Shown: positions 8,278 through 15,540, numbered from the stretch's first letter. The stretch: DNA of 17,504 bases from Alphaproteobacteria bacterium UBA2966 (GCA_002348365.1 DEBC01000064.1:1-17504), one strand, 5' to 3'. Notes: a model not told the origin generated them from the sequence alone. Program-made: numbers and translations.

Positions 8278-9800
8278 ATGAAGCTGATTTTCGTGTTGTT
8301 TGATTCACTCAACCGGAACGCGCTGACGTGCTACGGCGGCACGCACGTGAAGACTCCCAATTTCAACGTCTTGCCGACCAGTCGGTCGTGTTCGATACCC
8401 ATTACATCGGCTCACTGCCTTGCATTCCGGCGCGCCGCGACATGCATACCGGGCGACTCAACTTCCTGCACCGGTCATGGGGGCCGCTCGAGCCTTACGA
8501 CAATTCCTTCCCCGCCATGATGCGGGAGGCGCGAATTCACACACACCTGGCCAGCGACCACTATCACTACTTCGAGGATGGTGGCTGGTCCTATCACACC
8601 CGGTATTCGACGTGGGATTTTGTGCGCGGCCAGGAGAGCGACGCTTGAGTCGCCATGGTCAAGCCGCCCCTCGAGCGTCTGCGCGAGCAGTATCACGCTA
8701 TCAACTTCGATGATTCCTATGGCAGCGTGCGGCTTCAGGGCATGTTGAATCGTGAGCGGATTCTCGAAGAGGCCGACTTCCCGTGCGTGAAGGCCTTCGA
8801 CCACGGCCTGCGATTTCTCAATAACAACCGCAACGAGGACGGCTGGCTGCTCCAGGTGGAGACGTTTGACCCCCACGAACCGTTTCAGGCACCGGAGCGC
8901 TTCCGCAAGGATTATCCGACCAATTACGCCGGCGGGATTCTTGACTGGCCGCACTACCGTCGCGTGGTCGAGAGCCCGGACGAGGTCGCTGAATTGCGCG
9001 CGAACTACGCTGCTCTTGTTGCGCTCTGCGACGACCAGTTGGGACGATTCCTCGATTACATGGACACCCACGGCATGTGGCACAACACGGCCCTGGTGCT
9101 GGCGACCGATCATAGGTTTCTGCTTGGCGAACACGATTGGTGGGCCAAGAGCCTCATGCCCTTCTATAACCAGATCGCCCATATTCCTCTGATGATTCAC
9201 CACCCCGATTTCGCCGGAGAAGGCGGCACCCGGCGCGCAGCTTTGACCCAAACCGTCGACATCATGCCCACACTGCTGGATATGTTCGGCATCGATATCC
9301 CCGACGAGGTGCACGGCCATTCGCTGATGCCGCTGATGGCGGCGGACAAGACCGTGCGCGGCGTCGGCATCTACGGCATGTTCGGCGCGGCAACCAACGC
9401 AACCGACGGTCGCTATACCTATTTCCGCTATCCCGACGATCTGGCTGGTCAGGAGCTCTACGAGTACACATTGATGCCGACGCACATGCGTGAATTTTTC
9501 GACACAAGTGAATTCATTGGCGCCAGGCATAGCGATCCTTTCGATTTCACCAAGGGGATGCCGACTCTGAGACTGCCCGCCCGCTTCGAAGCCGATCGAC
9601 CGCCTGCTTTCGGCGGTGTCTACGATGCGGAGACCATCCTCTATGATCTTGAAGCCGACCCGGAGCAGCTTCACCCGCTCGATCCCGCCGAAGTTCCCGA
9701 TGTGATGGAGCGCCTGGTTGGCAGAATTCGGGTGGAGATGCAGGCCCATGATGCGCCACCGGAGGCGTTTGTCCGTCTCGATCTCGCTGGCATGGACTGA
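8278..9800 (+). pseudogene. Sulfatase-family hydrolase, disrupted by frameshift and nonsense codon
   Basis: This was a sulfatase of about 507 residues. The N-terminus (MKLIFVLFDSLNRNALTCYG) is read from the ATG at 8278. After about 8366 the reading frame must slip back by one base; restoring one C near 8367 gives TPNFNRLADQSVVFD and the active-site motif C-I-P-A-R (Cys codon 8421-8423). In that frame a TGA at 8646-8648 stops translation exactly where a Trp (TGG) would fit in DAWVAMVKPP. The rest, 8649-9800, is open and carries FDPHEPF, TDH, LGEHDWW and the C-terminal region. The metal-site block reads TDHR (AGG at 9114) where family members have TDHG. The longest intact piece begins at the ATG at 8655 and lacks the catalytic Cys. 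Decay or assembly errors are both possible. Confidence 0.85.
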
Positions 9801-9930
9801 CCACGGTCCGTGCGTGCCGCAGACGCGAATAAATTTGCGGAATTCGCAGTTTGTCTCAGAAATTATTTGCAGCGTGCGGGCATTTCATGAGCACAACAAT
9901 TTCTTTGGAATCAATGAATTGGTCTAAGTC

Positions 9931-9980
9931 TGTGGATAAGTTGGGGATAATAGTTGTAAACAAACGCCAAATATCCCCAA
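9931..9980. promoter_or_regulatory. DnaA-box-like cluster with inverted repeat in AT-rich patch
   Basis: TGTGGATAA (9931-9939) is the exact reverse complement of the DnaA box TTATCCACA. A second, imperfect copy, TGGGGATAA (9942-9950), follows 11 bases on, one helical turn. TTGGGGATA (9941-9949) is also a perfect 9-base inverted repeat with TATCCCCAA (9972-9980). The surrounding 9825-10040 is clearly richer in A and T than the rest of the window. Seen directly: the sequences. Inferred: DnaA binding, either at an origin-like element or as a transcriptional control of the RNA gene just downstream. No known oriC neighbour gene (dnaA, gidA, parA, hemE) is present. Confidence 0.4.
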
Positions 9981-10008
9981 GAAATTTCGATTACGATTAC
10001 TATTTGTG

Positions 10009-10036
10009 TTGCAGTAATCCGGAAGATGCCTAAAAT
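10009..10036 (+). promoter_or_regulatory. Promoter of candidate small RNA
   Basis: TTGCAG (10009-10014) and TAAAAT (10031-10036) are separated by 16 bases and resemble sigma-70 -35 and -10 boxes. A transcript starting seven bases after the -10 would begin at about 10043, the first base of the first predicted hairpin of the RNA. Confidence 0.5.
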
Positions 10037-10042
10037 ACAAAT

Positions 10043-10233
10043 CAGATCTTGAAGCCTTCGGGTTGATTGATCTGGGACTACAAAGCCTTCGGGTGATGTG
10101 GTCCGGAAGAGGCGTCAGGAGTACTCTTCGGAGTACGCGCAAAGACCCCGCGTCTGAGCACTTGGCGCCTCTTCTTATTTCAGAACTTTTATTTTGAGAC
10201 TTGCTTGAACGGCGGCCGGTGGCCGCCTTTTTT
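10043..10233 (+). ncRNA. Candidate structured small RNA, about 190 nt, family not recognised
   Basis: No protein is encoded, but the stretch folds almost completely. Hairpin 1: CAGATC (10043-10048) with GATCTG (10069-10074), an internal UUGA/GAUU loop and AGCC-UUCG-GGUU. Hairpin 2: GGACUACA (10075-10082) with UGUGGUCC (10097-10104), an internal loop and GCC-UUCG-GGU. The two share the perfect 12-base direct repeat AAGCCTTCGGGT (10052, 10083). Domain 3: GAAGAGGCGUCAGG (10106-10119) with 10161-10174, 14 pairs including two wobbles, enclosing GUACUC-UUCG-GAGUAC (10121-10136) and a small AGAC/GUCU stem. A terminator closes it at 10211-10233. It lacks recognisable signatures of 6S, tmRNA, RNase P or SRP RNA. 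No adjacent gene on either side suggests a cis role. Confidence 0.6.
10211..10233 (+). terminator. Rho-independent terminator
   Basis: GGCGGCC (10211-10217) pairs perfectly with GGCCGCC (10221-10227) around GGT and is followed at once by six T residues (10228-10233). It is the clearest intrinsic terminator in the window and lies 410 bases after the disrupted sulfatase, so it most likely ends the small RNA transcript. Confidence 0.85.
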
Positions 10234-10239
10234 GTGTTC

Positions 10240-10737
10240 CGGAACTCGCTGCGGTGGGTCGGGGTCTGCCCGTTTTGACGGCCGGACAGAGAAAGGCCCA
10301 GCGCGGTTCCATCGAAGTGAAACAGCTGCCGGGCCCTCCAGCGTCAGAAGATGCACCCGCGTCTATGCACTTGAGCGGGACAATCGCTACCAATAAGGGC
10401 GACGTCTGTCAACTATATATTGCGCTATTCCATCCCAATTGGGACATATTTAGTGGTCATATGCCGTGATTGGCCGGCCCAAAGACGCGCTCGGCGCCCC
10501 CACGCTTTGCATCGGACAACGTGCGGAACGGGCGCGTTCCGTCGCTCGCAGCTCTGATCTCACGATCAGGGTGCGTATCCCGGGCAAAAACCCGCCTTGG
10601 CGCTGCTGAAAGTCCTGGGCGCCGGCACAGCCGCCACCAGGTGTCTTTACGCTGCTTTGCGCTCCTGGGTCGTCTTGCGAAGCCGCTTCACCAGGAGCTT
10701 CAGCATTGCCCGGCACGATAGGTCAATGGGAGACAGC
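10240..10737. other. Non-coding leader of the dehalogenase with palindrome and hairpins
   Basis: About 500 bases without a credible gene; short open frames here have no family features. Visible structure: a perfect 12-base palindrome TCCCAATTGGGA (10433-10444), operator-like, lying between TTGCGC (10420) and CATATT (10445), which are a poor promoter pair with a 19-base spacer. Then come three small hairpins in a row: GGAACG-GGCG-CGTTCC (10525-10540), CTGATC-TCAC-GATCAG (10554-10569), and CGGG-CAAAAA-CCCG near 10580. An in-frame upstream start of the dehalogenase at 10597 would add 47 residues unlike the family, so I treat this part as untranslated. Confidence 0.4.
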
Positions 10738-11625
10738 ATGTTCGAGAATTTCGAGACCGGTCGCGCGACCGTGAATGGCGTGGGGATTCACTATCGCAAA
10801 GGAGGAAGTGGGCCGCCGCTGCTCCTGCTGCACGGCCATCCCGAGACTCACGTGATGTGGCACAAGATCGCGCCGGACCTCGCTGAACGCTTCACGGTGG
10901 TGGCCTCGGACCTGCGCGGCTATGGCGATTCGGACAAGCCCCCGGCCGGCGAGGAAAACATCGGCTATTCCAAGCGCACCCTGGCGCAAGACCAGGTGGC
11001 GTTGATGGCGGAACTGGGCTACCAGGATTTCTTCCTGGTGGGCCATGACCGCGGCTCCAGGGTTGCCCACCGGATGGTCCTGGATCATCCGAAATGCGTG
11101 CGGCGTGTAGTCATGCTGGACACCATCCCCGTCGATACCGCATTCGGAAACGTCAATTCTGACCTCGCAACCGCATGGTTTCACTGGTTTTTCATGCGGC
11201 GGCCCGAGCCTTTCCCGGAGACCATGATCGGTGGCAACGTCGAGTTCTACATGCGCCACCTCATGGACTCATGGAGCACCGTCCCCGGGGCATTCACCGA
11301 AGAAGCGTTCGCCGAATACCTGCGTTGTTTCGAGAAGCCCGAAACCATCCATGCTTCGTGCCAGGAGTATCGCGCGATCACGCTCGACCTGAAGCATCAT
11401 GCGTCCGACCGCGACAAGAAGGTCGCTTGTCCGTTGCTCGTGCTGTGGGGCGGCAGCCGCGAGACACATCCGGGCTGGTCGACCAATGTCGTCGATCCGC
11501 TGACCGCTTGGCGCGAACGCTGTGATGATGCACGCGGCCGACCGCTCGATTGTGGCCACTTCCTGCCTGAGGAAGCGCCCGAGGAAACGCTTCAGGAAAT
11601 CCTGTCGTTCCTCAGCGAGGAATAA
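10738..11625 (+). CDS. Haloacetate (fluoroacetate) dehalogenase-type alpha/beta hydrolase
   Basis: This 295-residue cytoplasmic enzyme should hydrolyse a carbon-halogen bond of a haloacetate to give glycolate and halide. Catalytic residues of the fluoroacetate dehalogenase family line up with a constant offset from the Rhodopseudomonas palustris enzyme as I remember it: nucleophile D104 in GHDRG, R105 and R108 for the carboxylate, acid D128 in MLDTIP, H149-W150 of the halide pocket, Y211 as probable third halide ligand, and catalytic H274 in GHFLPEE. The N-terminal HGHPETHVMWHKIAP is also typical. The start at 10738 is set by GGGAGA (10728-10733). The gene stands alone behind a long leader and ends four bases from the opposing quinone oxidoreductase gene. 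An epoxide hydrolase is the main alternative, made less likely by H149-W150. Confidence 0.87.
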   Translation: MFENFETGRATVNGVGIHYRKGGSGPPLLLLHGHPETHVMWHKIAPDLAERFTVVASDLRGYGDSDKPPAGEENIGYSKRTLAQDQVALMAELGYQDFFLVGHDRGSRVAHRMVLDHPKCVRRVVMLDTIPVDTAFGNVNSDLATAWFHWFFMRRPEPFPETMIGGNVEFYMRHLMDSWSTVPGAFTEEAFAEYLRCFEKPETIHASCQEYRAITLDLKHHASDRDKKVACPLLVLWGGSRETHPGWSTNVVDPLTAWRERCDDARGRPLDCGHFLPEEAPEETLQEILSFLSEE

Positions 11626-11629
11626 ACCG

Positions 11630-12634
11630 CTACGGCAGCAGGACCGTCGATCCAGTGGTCGCACGCCCTTCCAGGGCTCGGTGGGCCTCGGCAGCGTCGG
11701 CGAGATCGAACGTCTGGTTGACCTCGATCTTGACGGCGCCCGACTGGATGACATCGATCAGCGCATCAGAGGCCACCGCAAGATCGTCGGGGGTGACCAC
11801 ATAGTTGAACACGCCGGCGCGGGTCAGAAAGGCTGACCCCGCCCATTGCAGCCGAGAGATATCGAACGGCGGGATAGGTCCAGACGCACTGCCGAAAACA
11901 GCCAGTGTGCCCAGCGGCCGGACACACTTTAGTGAATCGTCGAAGGTATCCTTGCCCACGGAATCGTAGACGGCGGGCACACCTTTGCCGTCCGTGATCT
12001 CTTTCACCTTGTAGGCAAAGTTCTCCCGTGTGTAGACAATCGGGTGGTCGCAGCCATGCGCACTTGCGAGCTCGGCCTTTTCGTCTGAACCGACCGTGCC
12101 GATCACCGTGGCACCCAGGTGTTTGGCCCACTGACAGGCGATCAGACCGACACCGCCCGCCGCCGCGTGGATCAAGATGTGATCGCCCGGTTGCACCTCG
12201 TAGGTGCGTTGCAGAAGCATGTGCACCGTTAGGCCCTTCAGCATCATGGCGGCAGCGGTGCGGTCGTCGATACTGTCGGGAAGCTTGACCAGTCGATCGG
12301 CGCGAAAATTGCGCAATTCGGCATAGGCGCCAGGGGGTGGCAGCCCGTAGGCCACCCGGTCGCCCACGGCAATCGTATCCACCTGATCGCCAACGGCTTC
12401 CACGACGCCTGAACCCTCCACACCCGGAACGAACGGCATGGTGCTGCCGCCGCCGAGATTGGCGAAGGCGTCGACGGGATAGAGCCCAGAGCGAAAATAG
12501 CAATCGATGAAATTCAGGCCGATCGCCACGTTGCGGACCTGAGCTTCATTCGGTCCCGGGGGATCGATGTCTATGTCTTCGTACTGCAGGACTTCCGGTC
12601 CACCCGTTTTGTGGAATCGCACGACTTTAACCAT
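11630..12634 (-). CDS. NAD(P)H:quinone oxidoreductase, zinc-free MDR family
   Basis: This 334-residue protein belongs to the quinone reductase branch of the medium-chain dehydrogenase/reductase superfamily, cytoplasmic, reducing quinones with NADPH. The N-terminus VRFHKTGGPEVL, the segment GLNFIDCYFRSGLYP (39-52), the PGVEGSGVV block and the cofactor motif AAAGGVG (157-163) are all typical of QorA-like enzymes, and the Cys/His zinc ligands of alcohol dehydrogenases are absent. A small insertion, AFANLGGGST, precedes MPFVPG. I chose the ATG at the complement of 12632-12634 because homologues begin there; an upstream in-frame start at 12730 would add 32 unrelated residues and overlap the divergent gene. 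The gene is divergent from the AlkB-like gene with 80 bases between them. Confidence 0.9.
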   Translation of the reverse strand: MVKVVRFHKTGGPEVLQYEDIDIDPPGPNEAQVRNVAIGLNFIDCYFRSGLYPVDAFANLGGGSTMPFVPGVEGSGVVEAVGDQVDTIAVGDRVAYGLPPPGAYAELRNFRADRLVKLPDSIDDRTAAAMMLKGLTVHMLLQRTYEVQPGDHILIHAAAGGVGLIACQWAKHLGATVIGTVGSDEKAELASAHGCDHPIVYTRENFAYKVKEITDGKGVPAVYDSVGKDTFDDSLKCVRPLGTLAVFGSASGPIPPFDISRLQWAGSAFLTRAGVFNYVVTPDDLAVASDALIDVIQSGAVKIEVNQTFDLADAAEAHRALEGRATTGSTVLLP

Positions 12635-12714
12635 CAGCCAGATCCTCGGTTCTTCGTCACAACTATTGGCCTGCTTGGCCATGCCCCAGCGCCAGACGGT
12701 ATCATAGCGAGGCC

Positions 12715-13329
12715 ATGTTGGAAGCTTCACCCCCGACAGTCGTGGAGTCGCTCACCGGCGGGCTTGCCCGTCTTGTGGATGAGGATGCACTCGCAATCCC
12801 TTATCTGACGGAGGAAGTGCGCGCGGCAATGGTTGAGTGTTGTGAGCGGCTGGCATTTCGGAGTGCCAGACCCGTGCTCGGTAAGCCCGGTCAGGAAGTC
12901 TACCAGGATCTCGAGCTTACAACGGATATCCCGCAGGAGAGTCCGCTGTTCGATCTGGCCCATCGCCTGGAGGCGGATCTGCAGGTTTCACTCTCTCGGC
13001 TATCGCCGGCGCCTCTGGATTACCCCTTCGTCATCAACGACTTCATCGTCCAGCGCTATTCGCCGGGTCAGAACGGTATAACCCCCCATCGAGACCACGT
13101 GCGCTATCGCGGGATCGTCGCAATCATCGTACTCAGCGGTTCGGGCAGGTTTTGGGTATGCGATGACCGGAAAGGGACCCATGCACGAACGGTTCCCGAA
13201 TCACCCGGAGATCTTCTGCTGATGCGCGCGCCCGATTTTGCCGGCATGACGGACCGGCCGTTTCACGCCCTCTCCGATATCACCCGGACGCGTTACAGTT
13301 TCGGGATGCGTTACGACGTATCACTTTAG
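12715..13329 (+). CDS. AlkB-like 2-oxoglutarate/Fe(II) dioxygenase
   Basis: This 204-residue protein has the double-stranded beta-helix iron site of 2-oxoglutarate-dependent dioxygenases. Ligands are H125 and D127 in TPHRDH and H184 in RPFHAL. The C-terminal R193-Y-S-F-G-M-R199 matches the RYNLTFR segment of E. coli AlkB, where the two arginines bind 2-oxoglutarate, and NDFIVQRYSPGQNGITPH fits the AlkB N-terminal part of the core. A DNA or RNA dealkylation role is possible; protein or small-molecule hydroxylation is equally open because the nucleotide-recognition lid is not recognisable. The ATG at 12715 has only a weak ribosome site. Its stop interlocks with that of the DUF3891 gene (13326-13329), so both genes end on the same four bases. 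Confidence 0.75.
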   Translation: MLEASPPTVVESLTGGLARLVDEDALAIPYLTEEVRAAMVECCERLAFRSARPVLGKPGQEVYQDLELTTDIPQESPLFDLAHRLEADLQVSLSRLSPAPLDYPFVINDFIVQRYSPGQNGITPHRDHVRYRGIVAIIVLSGSGRFWVCDDRKGTHARTVPESPGDLLLMRAPDFAGMTDRPFHALSDITRTRYSFGMRYDVSL

Positions 13330-14144
13330 GCGGAGACCAGGGTCGCCCGTTGCTCGTCACGCGCGATGGCATCGAGTGTGCCCTTAAGGTCATCATTGCC
13401 TTCTGGAAGTGGCGCCAACCAGCGGCCCTCGAACGATATGTCCAGGGGATCCTCGGCAAACGGATACGGGGAGAGTGAATAGGTTCCCCCTCCCAGGGGG
13501 CGAATCGTAATCGTGACGTCTTCGGAACCGGTCACGGGGATGTGAGGAAATGATGTTTCCTCGCGGGCGTCTTCGTGTACCCGATTGAAGTAGAGCGCCA
13601 ACGTGTCGAAGAACTGAAGCTGCTTGTAGTTCTGGAAAAGGTGCTTCTCTTCGATCCAGTCGGCGGCGCTCGGATCCTTGGTGATTTCGGCCTTTAGCTT
13701 TTCTTGGCGGGCCAGTTCGCCGTCGAGGAACGGCTTGAGGGTCGCCTGAGCCTCATCTGCCATATCGAGAATGACCACCTTGTCGGAGAGGCCGTAGCGC
13801 CCGTTATAGAGCCCCCACGAATGCATGCTCGACAGCAGGCCACAGTACGGATGACGCTTCGTGTTGATGTCCGGTGATTGCCTGCTGGTGGGCGCGATCA
13901 GATCGAGCGGTGTTTCTACGAGGTTGTAGGGGAGACGGGTTTTGGGATCGAGTGGTGTCGCCGCATCGAGTTCCAGCCAGCCGTCGTCATGGTGCTCGAC
14001 GAGGTACAGCACCTCGTCGCGAGGCTCCACCGGCTCGAATCGGTCATTGCCGAATGCCCGCGCGAGCTGCGCCGCCAGTGCTGTGTGCTCGGACATGGTG
14101 ATGACGAAGTGTGGCTCACCCTGTGGTGCGCTTTGGATCATCAT
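13326..14144 (-). CDS. DUF3891 family protein
   Basis: This 272-residue protein matches my recollection of DUF3891, a family of unknown function. Its N-terminal part has the pattern TMSEHTALAAQLARAFGNDRF followed by VEHHDDGWLELD, with closely spaced His/Asp residues (HHDDGW) that could hold a metal as in HD-type hydrolases; a second His cluster, SSMHSWGLY, follows. The middle, KDPSAADWIEEKHLFQNYKQ, is helical. No signal peptide or membrane segment is seen. The start is the first of two adjacent ATGs (complement of 14142-14144), nine bases after GGAGG. It is divergent from the ring-hydroxylating oxygenase operon, which may hint at a shared regulatory region, but no function can be assigned. 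Confidence 0.75.
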   Translation of the reverse strand: MMIQSAPQGEPHFVITMSEHTALAAQLARAFGNDRFEPVEPRDEVLYLVEHHDDGWLELDAATPLDPKTRLPYNLVETPLDLIAPTSRQSPDINTKRHPYCGLLSSMHSWGLYNGRYGLSDKVVILDMADEAQATLKPFLDGELARQEKLKAEITKDPSAADWIEEKHLFQNYKQLQFFDTLALYFNRVHEDAREETSFPHIPVTGSEDVTITIRPLGGGTYSLSPYPFAEDPLDISFEGRWLAPLPEGNDDLKGTLDAIARDEQRATLVSA

Positions 14145-14272
14145 CGGATCAGGCCTCCCCGGATTTGTTGTTGCCTGAATTTAGCACAAGTTGGTCCGAG
14201 TCCGATCCTGAGGGTGAGCCCATCCCTGGACGGCGAGCAATCCCGATGACTAGACTCGTTCTCCGGTGGTTT

Positions 14273-14329
14273 CAGCTCGGCGAGCACGAGCTGGACAGGA
14301 GTGTCCGCCCCGTACAAGGAGGCTCGTCA
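14273..14329 (+). promoter_or_regulatory. Leader with tandem hairpins and CsrA/RsmA-like sites
   Basis: Two hairpins precede the oxygenase alpha gene: CAGCTCG (14273-14279) with CGAGCTG (14287-14293), and GGACA (14293-14297) with TGTCC (14302-14306). The second presents GGAG in its loop within ACAGGAGTGT. Twenty bases on, the ribosome binding site reads GTACAAGGA (14312-14320), an exact match to the first nine positions of the CsrA consensus RUACARGGAUGU. A loop GGA plus a GGA covering the Shine-Dalgarno, about one dimer span apart, is the usual CsrA repression layout. Whether this organism has CsrA is not known from the window. Confidence 0.4.
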
Positions 14330-15529
14330 ATGCCATCCCGTAACCGCGAGACGTGGGAGCGCCCGCCTGACTTGCCCGGGACACACTTCGTCGACGCCAT
14401 GGCGTATTCCGATCCGGAGCTGTTCGAGGAAGAGAAACAGCGCATCTTGGCGCGAGCCTGGCGATTCGGTTGCCACGACAGCGAGCTACCCGATCCGTTC
14501 GACTTCCGTACCATCGACCATGCCGAAGTGCCGCTTGTGATGATTCGCGGAGAAGACGGCAAAGTCCGCACTTTTTACAACGTCTGCTCCCATCGCGGCG
14601 CCAAGCTGTTCAACGACCTCTCCGGCAACGCCAGAACCAAGACATGCTTTTTCCATCATTGGACTTTTGATTGGAGGGGTGACTGCGTGAGCCGGCCACG
14701 CCCCCAACCCTATGAAGCACTCCACCTGGAAGCCGAGGATTGCGGCCTGAAGGAAGTCGCCACCGACTCTCAGTATGGCCTCATCTTCTTCAATCTCGAC
14801 GATGATGCTGGCTCGCTCACCAATTACCTGGGCGACGCTCTGTCGGCGTTCGAGCAGACATTGACTGAAGAGCCCGTCGAGGTATTCCACTATCACCAGG
14901 CGGAGATCCAGGCGAACTGGAAGCAGTGGGTCGAGTCCAACATGGATCACTATCACGAGTGGATGCATGTCATGTTGCGGCGGACCAATGTGATTACCGA
15001 AGAAACTCTCTTCCATCGCAAGGCCGAACTCCACTCCGGCGGCCACATCACGTTCCGCGGTATGGAGATCGATTACGAGCACGAAGGCACCATTGCGCCG
15101 CGCGAACAATCGAAGGCGATGCCCGGGCTGACCGCGGAGACCTTTCAGGCCACACCACTCTTCCCCAATACGGTGTTGATGACCCGCGGGACCGTCATGC
15201 GAATCGACACCACGACACCCCTGACACCCGATACCAGTTTGGTCGAGTTCAGGGGGCTCGGTCTCAAGGATGATACTGAAGAGGACCGTATGGTCCGTAT
15301 CCGTCAGCACAACGAATTCTGGGGGCCAATGAGCCACAATCTGCCGGAGGACCTCTTTGCGGCTGAACAGTGCGCCGCAGGGTATCGCTCGGGGGGTGCC
15401 GCCTACGGAATCATATGCCGCGAGGAGAACCTGTCGGCCCAGGATGACGGCGGCATGCGTCACTTCTATGCCGAATGGAGCAAGTGGATGGGTCGGTCGG
15501 CGAGCGATCCCAAGATCATCACGGCTTGA
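14330..15529 (+). CDS. Ring-hydroxylating oxygenase, alpha subunit (Rieske)
   Basis: This 399-residue protein is the large subunit of an aromatic ring-hydroxylating dioxygenase, paired with the beta subunit that follows. The Rieske motif is C86-S-H88, seventeen residues, C106-x2-H109. The iron site is in NWKQWVESNMDHYHEWMH, giving D206, H209 and H213; the two His are separated by three residues rather than the canonical four, with an additional H207 beside D206. The start at 14330 is decided by AAGGAGG (14316-14322) seven bases upstream; a longer in-frame start at 14111 runs through the non-coding divergent region. It differs strongly from the Rieske enzyme at 4982-6373 in motif spacing and in having a beta subunit. 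Electron-transfer partners are not in the window, and the substrate is unknown. Confidence 0.9.
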   Translation: MPSRNRETWERPPDLPGTHFVDAMAYSDPELFEEEKQRILARAWRFGCHDSELPDPFDFRTIDHAEVPLVMIRGEDGKVRTFYNVCSHRGAKLFNDLSGNARTKTCFFHHWTFDWRGDCVSRPRPQPYEALHLEAEDCGLKEVATDSQYGLIFFNLDDDAGSLTNYLGDALSAFEQTLTEEPVEVFHYHQAEIQANWKQWVESNMDHYHEWMHVMLRRTNVITEETLFHRKAELHSGGHITFRGMEIDYEHEGTIAPREQSKAMPGLTAETFQATPLFPNTVLMTRGTVMRIDTTTPLTPDTSLVEFRGLGLKDDTEEDRMVRIRQHNEFWGPMSHNLPEDLFAAEQCAAGYRSGGAAYGIICREENLSAQDDGGMRHFYAEWSKWMGRSASDPKIITA

Positions 15530-15540
15530 GGATATGGCCC

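Noticed and set aside
8365..8370. Programmed -1 frameshift in the second sulfatase
   Set aside because: There is no slippery heptamer at the shift point and a second lesion (TGA at 8646) follows in the new frame.
8646..8648. Selenocysteine or recoded UGA in the sulfatase
   Set aside because: Trp fits the position, no SECIS-like hairpin was evident, and other genes in the window end normally in TGA.
9851..10033. Short plus-strand ORF in the AT-rich patch
   Set aside because: No ribosome binding site and no family pattern, and it overlaps the DnaA-box repeats and the RNA promoter.
10097..10110. GGTCCGGAAG matches the conserved loop of bacterial SRP RNA
   Set aside because: The flanks do not continue the SRP pattern (no GAAGCAGCC), and GGTCC pairs with GGACT upstream instead, so the ten-base match is probably chance.
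10597..10737. Longer N-terminus for the haloacetate dehalogenase
   Set aside because: The 47 extra residues do not look like the family, and a good ribosome binding site precedes the ATG at 10738.
11821..11839. GGGTCAG-AAAGG-CTGACCC inverted repeat, like the gene-end palindromes
   Set aside because: It lies inside a well-conserved part of the quinone oxidoreductase (AFLTRAGVF), so the protein sequence explains it.
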